This document shows positions 37,311 through 50,200 of a stretch of 64,000 nucleotides of DNA, in pieces. The notes under the pieces are model-generated. The model saw nothing but the letters and a program-made list of their open reading frames with translations, made no database searches and was not told the DNA's origin. A program made the translations under genes and the position numbers. Every line of letters begins with the position of its first letter. The stretch's first letter is position 1. This DNA is from Plectrocnemia conspersa (lineage: Eukaryota > Arthropoda > Insecta > Trichoptera > Polycentropodidae): assembly GCA_009617715.1 (NCBI GenBank), contig VTFK01000148.1, forward strand, positions 1,302,001-1,366,000. The letters run 5' to 3'.

Positions 37311-40300
37311 GAAACAGTTTTATGAATTAAACCGATATTATAAGCAATATAATAAAATAAAATGGCGAGGTGTTGATACAATAGAATATGCAAAACATAT
37401 TTTTATTTTAAAGTATAGGTAAAGTAGAAAATGCAGTGAAATTGCCAAAAGTAAAATAGGATGTGATACCATTACAATTGTAAACAAACATTAAAGTTCT
37501 AAGGTTTCGAACCCTATGGGGCGTGACTTCGCAGCCAAAAAGATGCCGTTGGAAACTGGTAATAATTTATTATATAATATTACATATATTGTGACAAGCT
37601 ATGTTGGGCGAATATCGTTATTCTCCGGGCGGAGAAACTGGCGGAGGGATGATGTCCAGTGGATGGTCCTCAGAGGACTTGTAGTTGTGTCAGCGATGGT
37701 GTAGTGGAGGTTCGTTCCTCTCTACTACGGTGGTTGTCTCTCTGGCCCTGACCGTCTATGACCGTATGGTCCATCGTCTCTCGTCTCAGAGATCTGCCTT
37801 AAGTATCATGGATTGCAAAATTCGTTGACGAATCACAACCATGCAGCGACTATCCAGCCAATTGTTGCTCTCGTTTCAAAATTTGTCCACACCTCTAGAA
37901 AGTGACATTCGCTTACTAGACATCCTTATGTGGTCGAATGATGCAATGGGAATATTGTTGCTTTACGGTGCTTTTTACCATCCGGTGATATATTGTTTTC
38001 TTTGCCCGTTTCACAATAAAGGAATATTATTTCAATGTACCGGAGAGTAATTACGTGTTATTTATTTGAAACTTTGATGGATCAACAGGATAATTTTCGT
38101 CAATGAAGGTGACTAAATTGCTTGATACGGAAGTTTAGATAAATATCATCTCTGAGGATTTAAAAAAGCTTATGACAAAGTTTATCATGACATTTTGCAA
38201 CAAAAACTCTTAGATTTTTTATATATAATTTGATTATTAAAAGGATCGCCGTCAGTTGGTGAGATTTTCAGTACTTTTATCTGAAACCACTGATGCCTAT
38301 ATTATTTCAACGCCACTATATTAGGAGCTTCGGGTTATTCAATTGTAGATATAGTCAAGCATTTATTCAAGTTATTGTAGACAATTCCTCTATTCTCAAA
38401 AATCATTCACGGAACATCCACAAAAAATGCGTTCAATGCAACTTTTCATGTCGATTTCAAAAGTTTGAATACCTATTAAAACTAAACTGTCGAACTAAGA
38501 TCTTTTACAAACCATCATGAATGTCAAAGTTGAGAGCGAATGATGGTTTGATAAGGAGAAGCTCTCGTGACGATTTTGTCTTGTCCGTGTTACACGTTAT
38601 AAAAAGATTGGAAGATAAAAATGGTTTTTAAGACTGCATGCTATAGAGCTGCTTCCACTGAGAGAGGCTCGCCTTAAAGGGGCAGCAAAGGAATGTACGC
38701 AATAGAGCGTACGCAGGTGACCTTATCGGCGTACTTCACCGACCAACAACCTTTAGGTGGTGGGTCACCGAGGGTCTGTGCTCCCATTATATCCATAAAC
38801 CGTTTCTGCACTAAAGTTTTAAGTTTTTTTTTTGTATTCTATATTTACATATATTAAATTGTAATTGTAAAATGTAAATAAATCATGTATATTAAGTCAC
38901 CGGCCACCCAAGATCCTCACAATCCAATGATAATTGTTTATTATCGTAGAATACAATACTTATTTAAATAAAAAAAATAAATAAAAAGTGAGATGTAAAA
39001 AGGTGAACTTCATTTTATTTGTCAGGAACTCAAACATCTGACTTTAAGTTTGCCTACATAATTTGTTTTCTACATAATTTGGCAAAAACATGAAAGGAGT
39101 TTGGGTAAATAACAAACGCTATTTCCAATAAATTGAGTAGCTAAGAATGTAAGTTTAGTTATAACTGCTTTTCTATTTGTATTGATATTTGAAATTAGTA
39201 TATGTTTGTTTTATAACTTTAGATGAAAATTAAGATAAATGGGTAGCAATATAAACTTAAAATTAAAAGCTTTTAATAAATTATTTATTATTAAATTCAG
39301 AACTTCCATTCATAGATATATCTTGTGAAACGATATCATTAATGTTAACAAACGAAAAAACATCACTGAATTAAGCATTGATGTCAGCTAATAAGTATTT
39401 ATATTTTTGATGTTACTAAATGGCCGAGATCTGACATGTAGCTAATTGTTAATACTGTAAAGTACTATATATTTATCATGACGATTTATTTTGCACATAA
39501 ATTTTCAACGGTAAACTTTATAGTGACATAATATAGCTTATTTATATTGTTATATTATTAAATGATTTATTTCATAGCAGATGATCCATCTTTAACAATT
39601 TCAATTAACATTGATAATGGAAATTAATATATTTGCCATACACATTAAATTCTACAGTTAAAATCAATGAAAAATAATAATAATTCAGTGTTTAGAGATA
39701 TCTGTGGACTCATCGAATAGAATTGAAATAATGTAGTTTAAGCAATTTTAATTCGAATTTATTTTATGTCACCTAATCCAAATAAATCCTGTTTTAATTA
39801 ACTCATTCTACAGAATTTCAATTGACAATGAAATTTAATAAATTTTTGAATACAGTTATGTTAAGCATGTTGGCTTATCTTCATAAGTGATAATAAATAA
39901 ATCTTTAGTTCAAGAAGTACTGAAAAATCAATGCTTCTCTTCTATTATTATTTCTTTTAATTGCTACATTAAAAAAAATATAATTCGATTTAAATAATAT
40001 TTATTATTTTACATCACATGCGATAAATTTATCATCTATTACTATTTTTTTTTATTATTTAATATTATTAAAATGTTACTGTTATTTTTATTTTGAGTTT
40101 TTGTTCTTAATGTACAAAAACTTAAAATAGACAAATTTTACTAGATTTTCAATGGTAAAAAAAAAAAAACGCATTTCAATTAAACCATAGGTTCTCAACG
40201 ACTAGAACTAAAGGGTATTCTCATAAATAACACGCAAGGATTCTCTGGTGCATTGAATAAATATTTATTTGTTACGAAACGGTCATGGGAAACAATATAT

Positions 40301-40640
40301 CATCGTAAGGCAACAAAAAGGAGATATCCATCAAGCAAATGTCACTTTCTTAAGGCGTATATTTATTTTGTTGTCTGATTGTGATAGGTGAGCAAGCTTT
40401 GCAGCCCTGACATAAGCAATCACTGGGCAGACTCCGGCAGACGCTCAAAAAAACTAGCAGACGTCCTCCCCCCTGCGGACAACATACTGTCATGGACGCT
40501 CGCATCTTGAGAGGGATTCCACCATACAAGCACCGTAGCAGAGAGGGAGCAAATCTGCTATACTGTCGCTTCCACGCCATCAACAAGACAACATACATTT
40601 GCCGGAGAAAACATCTCGCCCATCATATGTGTCTGTCGCA
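37310..40640. other. Intergenic region, mostly AT-rich
   Basis: Contains a GC-richer patch at about 37600-37850 with a short hairpin (TTCTCCG, then CGGAGAA), a LINE scrap at 38155-38232, a GC-richer patch at 38650-38790 and another at 40380-40620. None has recognisable coding content. Confidence 0.45.
38155..38232 (+). mobile_element. LINE reverse-transcriptase scrap
   Basis: The plus strand reads GFKKAYDKVYHDILQQKLL, the first catalytic-Asp region of a LINE RT. Only about 26 codons remain. Confidence 0.6.
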
Positions 40641-41058
40641 ATATGTAATATAATCTAATACAATTTTCACTAGTTTCCACCTGCGGCTTACTGGCTGCAA
40701 AGTTACACCACTTAGAGTTACTAAACCTTAAAATATAAAATATTTAGGAGTTATTGTAGAAGAAAAAAATAACATTGTAATTTCATAATAATAAAAATAG
40801 TAGAAAAATAGGTATAATATATAGGTATATAAAATAAATAATCTACTTTAGTATTATTTTTCCTCATTTCAAATATTTATCATATTAAAGTCATTTTTAA
40901 TATTGTGTTTATGTTAATATTATGATTTATATGTTTGTTTTGATTACATTTGTTTAATGTTTAAGCGACTAGCTTTATGGCTGAATAAATTAATAAAATA
41001 AATTAATAAGTATCCCAATGCTCCTAAAAGAAAGGTGCAGGGATCAGGCGCGTACGGT

Positions 41059-41202
41059 GATATACATTCCCTTTCATTCGCTCGCGTGTTAAGTAACGAG
41101 ATTGAGTGAGAGATAAGGGCGTGCGTTGCATGCGATCCGCACGCCTACTTCTTCTCACTCACTCTCGTCACTTAACACGGGAGCGAGCGAAAAGAAATAT
41201 AT
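41059..41202. mobile_element. Fold-back palindrome, likely MITE-like insertion
   Basis: Left arm (about 41077-41126) TTCGCTCGCGTGTTAAGTAA..., and right arm (about 41138-41191) its imperfect complement ending ...CACTTAACACGGGAGCGAGCGAA. The loop, around 41127-41137, contains TGCATGC. The arms are about 50 bp with few mismatches, GC-rich in an AT-rich setting. It interrupts a sequence that resembles the uninterrupted one at 36799-36860, which supports an insertion. Confidence 0.65.
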
Positions 41203-41475
41203 CTAACAAGAATACAAGAACAGATAATAATCAAATATCCTCTTCTGAAGGTATCTAAAGAACCTTTTCTGCACTTTTTCGATTAAGAGTATTTGGTTAT
41301 TGAGGTAAAACTAGTTATATGCAAAAATGCTGCAAACTAAAGTGGCAAACTGACGAATCGTCAAAGTGAAATGCGTTCCTCATAACATCCTGAAAGTTTT
41401 ATCGGAGACATAGTTTACCTGTACCACCACTTGCTCTTAAAAGTGATCACGAAATCTTAGTGGAAGTTATAATTA

Positions 41476-43211
41476 CACCCATACCTCGGTTTACGGCCTA
41501 GATACGTTCCACGAAACCTGGCCGCAAAGCGAAAAGCCGTATAACGAATCAATTATTCTAATACAAATTCATACAAATTCAATGGGATCGGTTCCAAATT
41601 TGTTAAATATGTAACATGGTTTATCATTTAAAATGCATTTTATCTTTTTATTTCATTTAAATAAAAAATACATACATAACAAGTACATACATTTGTACAT
41701 AAAATAATAACAGACTCAAAAAAACCAACAATAATCCATGAACAAAAATGAAACAACTTCATGTTACATAAAATATGTGTATGAATACATACATATTTTT
41801 TTTAAATGGTTTTAATCTGAATACGATGAAGAAATGGTAACCTGCAGATCACTGTCGTTCTCATTTTTCGCTGGTAAGGATGGGCCTGGCTTAAAAAATT
41901 GACCAACGTTGTTTGCCTTGCCTTTTTGTCTCTTTCGTTCTTCAGTGATTAATAACAGCTAATGGCTGAGTTAATTCCTCGAGAAACTTTAGCGCTACGT
42001 TCGACGTCAGGATCGTTTTCAAGGAAGATTCTTATTCCTTGCTCGAAATAGGAAAAAGCTTTTGACAATTTTTTTGATGTTAGCTGTTTGAATACAACAG
42101 GCTCTGCCTCTTCATCAAATGCCGGTTCTGCTTGCAACTGAATGAGTTCCTTTAATGAAAGGGGTTCCCTATCAGCTTCAAGTAGATCAAGCACATCACG
42201 CTCGTTCAAACCTTCAAAGCCGAGATCATGTGCTAGATCCAAAATGTTTTGCCTAATTTCAGGAAGGCATTTTGACAACGTCTGCATCAGTACATTTTAC
42301 ACATTCTGGCCATATTTTTTTCCAAACATGGTTCATTGTTGTTAATTTTAATTCCTTCCATGATTCACTGATGCTGTCAACGGCATCCTTGATGTTATAG
42401 TTTTTCCAAAATGTTTTAATTGAAGATTTACCATCGGTTTCCCTTATAAGTTATCGGAAAGTTCGGCGTAGGTAATATGCCTTAAAAGTGGCTATTGCAC
42501 CCTGATCCATTGGTTGGTTCAGAGCTGTTGTATTTTTCGGAAGGTACTCAAATCATGACATCTTCAGATAGTTCGTATAAATTAGTAGGATACCCTAGTG
42601 CATTATCCAAAATTAGCAAAGCCTTGTGGCTTAAGTTATTGTTTCGCAAATATTTTTTCACTTCTGTGCAAAAGTGATTTTTGAACCAATCCTCTAAAGT
42701 AGCTTTAGTCATCCAAGCTTTCTTGTTGGATCTCCATATGACGGGTAATTGATTTTTATTTAGTCCTTTAAGAGGCCTTGGATTTTCGGACAAATATATT
42801 AAAAGTGGTTTTAGCTTAAAATCACCCGCGGCATTTGCACCAAGTAGCAAAGTTAATCGTTCTTTAGACACCTTATAACCAGGCGCAGATTTTTCGGTTT
42901 TTGAAATATACGTGCAATTAGGCATTCGCATTCAATAAAGCCCTGTTTCGTCTACGTTAAACACTTGTTTAGGTTTATGACCACCTCTTTCAATAATTCC
43001 CTTTAAAATGTTGGGATATTCCTTAGATGCGGCCTCATCGGCGCTAGCTGCTTCACCTTTCATTTTAAAATTATGAAAATTAAATCTATTTTTAAATTTT
43101 TTAAAAAATCGACATCGAAAAAAAGTTTTTTTGCCGTTATACCGAAACATTTTAGGCCGTTAATCGAAAACGTGCCTTAATTGAAGAGGGCCGTATAGCG
43201 AGGTATGGGTG
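41476..43211 (-). mobile_element. Tigger/pogo-type transposon (1.74 kb), broken and lacking its HTH domain
   Basis: Inverted ends CACCCATACCTCGGTTTACGG (left) and, on the complement of the right end, CACCCATACCTCGCTATACGG, with TA on both sides (41474-41475 and 43212-43213). The minus strand encodes a degraded DDE transposase: HKPKQVFNVDETGLY (first catalytic Asp), SAPGYKVSKERLTLLLGANA, KALLILDNALGYP (second Asp), NTTALNQPMDQGAI (third acidic position), and the acidic tail EAEPVV. Stops and shifts lie at about 42931, 42547 and 42290-42300. Only about 60 bases separate the 5' terminal repeat from the DDE part, so the N-terminal CENP-B-like DNA-binding domain has been deleted. Confidence 0.9.
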
Positions 43212-43623
43212 TATTTAATAAATTCAATCATAGTTTGATTTACAAAAAATATATGAAAAGGTAAGATAAAGAAGCATAATTAGATTACATATTACAAATA
43301 ACAATAAAAATAACGTAAATTAGAGAGATAAACCAATCAATGTTTAGCAATTTTTGCCAGTAGCGTTCTTAAATCACTGCAAATTCTTCAGTTTCAGTTT
43401 CTTACTTTTATGACTGTGCCGAATTTGGTTTTACTAAATATCAAGAAATAGCACAACTAAAATACTTTGTACTATATCTCATAATTCAGGATAATGTATA
43501 GGTATCTGCTTTGCATCAAGAACTTTTGATAGCCGTCTTTAAATTTAAATTGCAATTCCCCATTTGTTGTCACTTATACAAGTTTTCTTGTAATTTTTAA
43601 TATTTTTAGAGAGTCCAAAACCC

Positions 43624-43700
43624 AATCAAGTATATTAATTTCAAGAATATCACCAAATCGGTCAATAGTATATTAATCAAGTATATTAATTTCAAGAATA
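43624..43700. repeat. Direct repeat, 26 bp, period 51
   Basis: AATCAAGTATATTAATTTCAAG and the following AATA occur at 43624 and again at 43675. Confidence 0.75.
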
Positions 43701-44307
43701 GCACTCTCATACATGGAAACAATCAACCCTGGCATCTAGTCAAAGATTTAAAAAAAAACGATCTAAAAATGCACGTTTTGATAGCCAATTCGTTTTGATT
43801 GATTTTTTAATTTATTGCTTATGATTTTTTTGATTGCATTAATGACTTAATATATTTACCTACATATGTAAGCGTTCACGCAGATTTTTGGCACAAAAAT
43901 GTTGACGATGAATAACACAATATATAGCGAATATACTAGGCTCCGCTTATTTTAAATATGGGATAAAACCCGCGTATTACTAATAATATATAACTCAAAG
44001 GGATTTCATTTTCTTTAAAAAAAATATTAATTTTATTTTAGTATCAGTTTACAATTTTCAGAAAAATATTCAATAATTCATAGCATTTTTGCTTTTGAGA
44101 AACGAATGTTTGTTATGAGATGTCTCACATAATGAGTTTTTCACATCTAGAGCCAGTATTATTTATTTGTGAATAGTATATGAATTTTTAGATTTAGCAA
44201 TCAGCAAGTAGTATTAGTTTATATTTTCAGTCATTCAAATAAAAATAAACATTTAAAATATTTTTTATTTTAATTTAAAAATAGACGGGTAATTGAATAT
44301 ATGTATA

Positions 44308-44401
44308 TTTAATTAAATGTAAAATAATAATTCTACATTTATTATTTTACTTTAATTTAATTTAATTAAATAATATTTAATTAAATGTAAAATAATAATT
44401 C
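44308..44401. repeat. Nested direct and inverted AT repeat
   Basis: TTTAATTAAATGTAAAATAA with following TAATTC occurs twice (about 44308 and 44376). Between them TTATTTTAC is the complement of GTAAAATAA, so the block can fold in several ways. Confidence 0.6.
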
Positions 44402-46998
44402 ATATATCAATAATTTGCGACAGTCGAAGGTAATATTTTACGAATTGTTTTCGAATAACGTGATTTTGTGTAAGTGCTGTTGTTGTGTATCCATTGTTTA
44501 AAAATACAAATAAAATCATAACAATGCTAGCAAATATGTAAGAAAAATAAGCTTCAAAAATAGCATTTTAATTAGGTTTTTCATTGAATAAGTTGTTTTT
44601 CCCTAAACGATCCAATGGCGATTTCTTTGATGTTTTTAAAAAATGTATGAATCGAAATATTTACTTTAGAAAAATAATTTTCAAGGTAAGAATCAAATTT
44701 GTTATAATATAATGACATAATCATAACACAGTATAATTTTTAGCTTAATAAAACTAAGACATGTAGTTGAATCACAATAATGAATTTACATTAGCTTATT
44801 TTTCATTTCGAGTTGCAGTGTATTAATAAAATATTACTACTTAAATAATAAAATATGAGAATTGATACACATAGTATGTTTATGTTAAATTCTTTATGGT
44901 AGTTAGTTTTAATGACTGTTATATGATCAATCAATTTTTATTTAACACATATTTCGTGTTTCACTGGCAAATTAACACTTTTTATAATAATTTATTTTTA
45001 TATATTGTATAATAAAAAGAAAATTTAATTTAAAATTTCACTCGGTGCATTATATCCGCTTGAAACTTTTAAGCATTTACTCAGCATGTGTTTATTTGCA
45101 AAGCAGCTGTAGTCAAATAAAGTCAGTGTTTATTTATCGCGAATGAAAGCAACTCAAAATCAAACAGATAAGAAACGATTATCAAATAATTAGTTTTATT
45201 TATTCGTTTTGATATTTCCTTTTTATGATTTATCACGACTAGACGTAAGACAAATAAGGAGATTTAAATCCTTGCCTATTTACATCTTGGGATAGCTTTA
45301 TGCTTGTTCTTCAAAGGTATCTTCTATCGATGCCGCTGAAATCAGGGGCTTTCAAAGTAATTAAAAAATGTTGTTAATGTAAGAATTATAACGAATCATT
45401 TTAAAATATTATCAAACTTGTTTGATGAATATTTAGCCGCTAGAAACCTTAACTTATAATTTTCAGTAAATGTCAGATGAAGAATAGATGCGAATGCATC
45501 TAAATAGCAAATCTTTTGACGTTGATTTAGTGGATAAGCACATTTGCATTGACATTTCATTGTCAATTAATACTAGTTATAGAAATTGCATGAATCGCCT
45601 TTGTTATCAAAAATAAAAATAAATACATGCAGTTCTGCATGGCATAAAATAGCACCCCTAGCATAAGCTTGTCAAAATCAATGGTAGGGTGAATGTGCTG
45701 AGGATTTTATTTAAACTAATTGCTTTCCAGAAAATTAATTTACCATGCAGCGATTTTGTCGCCTCGCATTTTAAAATACACAGGTCCTTTTTACTGCATT
45801 CGGCAATCCGTTCATGAATTGCCGCTGGTTTCGGGTGAATTCCTTCGAGGTGCGCTCGCTAGTCGAAAGCTCCTGAAAGTACAATTGTGCAAATAACGGC
45901 TTTGCAGCTCCGACTTGAAAATGCTATTTTAAGACTGCGATCATGGTGGTGAGATTTGTTTGAACGTTTTATGCGATAAGGTTGGTCAACAGCAAAAACG
46001 TCTTGCTATTGGAAATATCAATTATGAATTATATTAGTCTGTTAAACAGGGCCGGAATCTTAGCATCTAATATATTATTTAAAAAAATCATTTATTGTAA
46101 AAATTTATGGAGAGTAGAAAAAAATCCTAAGCATATTTAAAATTTTACGCTGATTTAAGTTGTATCATATGGTAAAGAATTATTAATTTGAGTGTGAGTT
46201 GCAACTCAATTATTAATATCTTAATTTTTTTAAAACAAAAAAAAAAAAATATTTAAAATAACAATAAAAAAAATTTCATATAAGAAATTTGATTTTAAAA
46301 AAAGTTTTTTATATGCGAAAAAACATTTCGCAAAAAAAAATATTAAAATTAGAATCAGACTTTTTACTATATAATAGCAAAATTTGGCGTATCACAGATC
46401 AAACGAAATTGCTCTCTGGCATCAACAGAAATAAACGTATTGCTGAAATTCATCTGTAAAATAACAATAAAAAATAGAATTAGAATATAGAATTTTATTT
46501 TATTGTAAACAGCGATTTAATCTAACATATCGATGGTCATAAGTGTAAATAACTTAATGTATAATTGTCAACTTCTAGTAGTTCAACAATTATTTTTATG
46601 ATTGTTAGATTGGTTCGTGAGTAAAATAGTAAATTAAATAAGTGTAGTGTTTCTTCAGTGACACTTTAAAATTATCCTATATTTTTGAGAATTGAGATTT
46701 ATATAGCATATGTATCATTACATTATTAAATCATTTCAACCCAAAAACTCAATAAGAAAAAATATAATTAAACTTGTATAACAAATATTTAATAATGAAC
46801 ATTATTAAACTCTATTCAATTAAATGGCAATGAAAATATTTTTTAATACAGCAAAACTGTTTCAGGTAATTTTTGAAATTATTTTTTACGAATCGAAACA
46901 AAGAGAATTGTCGATCAAAATAACGGCGTCGAGTTCTGCCCCTACTACCCACCACCGCCTGGCAGTTCTGAGAGTTAGTCCTCAGTCACGGGCGAGCC

Positions 46999-47250
46999 AT
47001 GGATCTGGACGGTATGATGTTCGAAATGTATCTTTACCTCACTTTGGAGGTATTGATATACGCATTATTAGGCCTACTCTTGGGCGAACTATTGAAGATG
47101 TACTGCGGATTTTGGGACACGGACAACGTAAAAGGACCTAGACAAGTCCCAGGCTTCGGAACTTTTGCCGACGTCTTCTTCGGCTACAGGAGCTACGGCG
47201 AACTCTACGCGAAATTCTACAACGACTTCCCATCTGAGAAATTCATTAAG
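46999..47250 (+). CDS. P450-like exon 1 (membrane anchor and proline hinge)
   Basis: 84 codons, phase 0, donor GTGAGT. MDLDGMMFEMYLYLTLEVL starts a hydrophobic anchor; GPRQVPGFGTF corresponds to the usual proline-rich hinge before the catalytic domain. A TCAGTC initiator-like motif sits 17 bases before the ATG, too close to be convincing as the only start site. Confidence 0.88.
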
Positions 47251-50200
47251 GTGAGTTGCATTAAATATATCTAATTATTATTATAACACATATGTACATA
47301 TAAGAACAAACACATTATTTTATATTATCATTTACACATAGTTAATACACAAAGAACGATAGTTAAACGTTCCGATGGTATACAATGACACGTTTTATAT
47401 TTAATTGAACTGACTATTGATGGTTTTTAAGAAAAATAGTGCAACTGCAGAAAGCAAACTTTACAAAATTAAAAAAAGTGCAGGATCTTTACAGATACGT
47501 CTTTAAAATATACATGTACTATTCGATAAATTTAAGTATTGTATTAAAATGTATAGTATGTAATGCATATTTATTAAAATAAGTAATCGATATGGACGTA
47601 TTTTTGCTTTAAATATTTATACTCATGTTAAAATTAAGTTTATTTCTGTAATAATCGATTTTTGAACGACGAAGGATTTTACGGATTCGTAATTTATAAT
47701 TACTGGTCTTTACGTATTTTATATTTATTTTTATAATGTATTGATTAGATTGATTAAATTATTTAATACATACATTGTTCAGAAAGCTTTCAAACTTTTA
47801 AAGTGGTGGTTCACTTTGTTGAGAAATCGTCGTAGCTAATCTGTCCCAAATTTATTGCCACATAGGGAATTACTCAAGGTTCTAATCAACGAATCTTCTG
47901 TTTATTAATGATATTAATAAAGTTATTCGTAATTCCAAATTTTTAATTTTCACCGATGACAAAAAACACTTAAAATAGATAGAAAAATATATTAAGCATA
48001 ACAAAATGTCTTTGTTTTAGTAAGTGAGGTAATGATGTAATAAAGATTTATATTAAAGCAAATTAATATTGAAAAACGACACCATAATTGAAATCAGCGT
48101 CTGATTTCAAAATGGTGACGTATTGCATTTAATATCAGGTACGAGAATTAGTGTGCGAAAAAACGTATCACCATTGAAATAATATTTTATTTATTTAAAT
48201 TAAATTAGAAACACCATGACCAACAGGTTATCCCCAATGCGTCACAATAGTAAAAAATGTATAAAATTAAAAAAAATCATATTATATAAAAATTAAATAA
48301 AACGAAAAAACAGATCAGCTCTTCGTCTTCCAAAAACATCCATTAAGTTGCATTTCAAATTTTCTTTAATGGACAAAAAAAATCCACGCCTTCACTGCTC
48401 CGTCAAAAAAGTGGGGTTGACCTTTGCTTACAAGGGGAGGTCAATAAATTCGCGGAATAAAAGGGAAGGAAGTTCAGAAAAACATAATTTTATTTTTAGA
48501 TATGTTAACCCATAACCCATAACACTTTTCAGATCTTTCCACAAGTTTATTTATACTCTTGAAAAAAAGTAAATTTAACGGATTCGTCGTTCTAAAATTT
48601 CTTCCCTCGAAACTTTTTTTAATTTTTAGAAATAAATAATAATCTGAAGGGCCAGGTTTGGACTATATGCTTAATGTTTGGAAGCCAGAATCGCGAAGAG
48701 CGGTCAACGCAACATTATTCTTGTGCGCGTGCGCGTTGTCGTGCAAAAGCAGCACTCCTTTGGTCCATTTTCTTCTTCACAGCTTATTTTAATTGTTTCA
48801 GTAGTATTTTCGATTTATTGTTACATTCTTGTCTCTACGATCCATCAGCAGAATATTTTTTATATCGCAAAAAAACAGTGGCCATGACTTTTCCAGCTGA
48901 TTGCGACACTTCTTAGGGGGTGGTGTTCCATTTGAATGCCACTGCATTAACTCCTGCTTCAGTTCAGGCTCATAATTATAAACCCAAGCTTTATCTCCAA
49001 TGACATTTCGGTTCAAAATGTCATCTTTGTTGTCTCCACAGAGCGCCAAATCTGCCGTGAGCACTCGTTGGTGTCGGCATTCTCGGCACCCACCTTGGAC
49101 AGACTTTTGACACTCCTAGATGGTGAATTATAATAGTGATACTCGAACTAATTCTGCTTATCGTTTTTTCTTCAATCTGGCGTTTTTGAATACAAGTTTT
49201 TTTTAAACATTTTCAACATTTTTTGATTAAGTAGCCTCAAAGGGCTGTCCTCGGAAGGCGATCATCTTCAATCACTTTCTTCATTGCTTGGAAAAGCTAC
49301 CCCACTCGTATGTATACCTTGGTTTTTCAATGAAAACAGCCCCCATTAATGACTAACATACATATATTCTAGAATGGCTTGAGATGTTTTTCCTTTTTAG
49401 AGAAAAACCTTTAAAAAAAAGGTTCTTCACGTTGGAACGTGCTTGTTAGGCGATATCAGAAATAATGTTGGGTTATTGTTCTAGTTTATATTTTTTATGG
49501 GAAAATTTGCTTCGATATACGAGTGTTTTGTAAAGAATAATCTAGCTGCAGTTTCCGAACCTTAAAAAAAATCAAGGATATTTTTTTATATTAATCGAAC
49601 ATTTGATGTATTTCATTAAATATAAAAAAAGAAATGACCGCATCTGGACTTTTTGTAGCAGCCGATTCTTTCGAATACTTTTTCGTAAATTTCGGGCGGT
49701 ATATCAGCGAATGTTGGTTTTTAGGTGCTCCAACATTTCGGGTTTGCCGGCATAGACACGATCTTAGCGCAACCCCACAAAAAATCCAACGACGTATAAT
49801 TGCATGATCTTGGCGGTCACCAAAACGTGAAATAATACAACCTGGGAACTTTTCACGCAAAACATCCAATGTTGCATCCGATGTGTAGCGCCGTCTTGTT
49901 AGCACCACATGTCTTAGACATCAAAATCTTCGATTTCGTGCCAAAAATAATCGGTTTTTATGCACCTATAGCGCTCACCACTGATTGTTACAGTCTGACC
50001 TTTATCGTTTTCAAGAAAGTAAGGCATAATGACGCCGCCTGACCACAATGCGCACCAGTCACTTTTTAAGCATATAATGGTCTCTCGTGAATCACATTAG
50101 GATTTTCGCCCCATATGCGACAATTTTGCTTATTCACATATCCAGAACGGTGTAAATGTGCTCATAAGAGAAAAAGATTTTCTTCAAAAATCAGCATCAA

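Larger units (their letters stand above)
43212..46800. other. AT-rich intergenic region upstream of the P450-like gene
   Basis: No exon was recognised. Direct repeats of 26 bp lie at 43624 and 43675. An inverted/direct repeat cluster lies at 44308-44401. CAGGGCCGGAATC at about 46048 resembles a terminal-repeat end. Nothing else was seen. Confidence 0.5.

Noticed and set aside
40350..40598. 82-codon minus-strand ORF with many cysteines as a secreted peptide gene
   Set aside because: No signal peptide, no regular cysteine pattern and a GC-richer repeat-like context. No support beyond being open.
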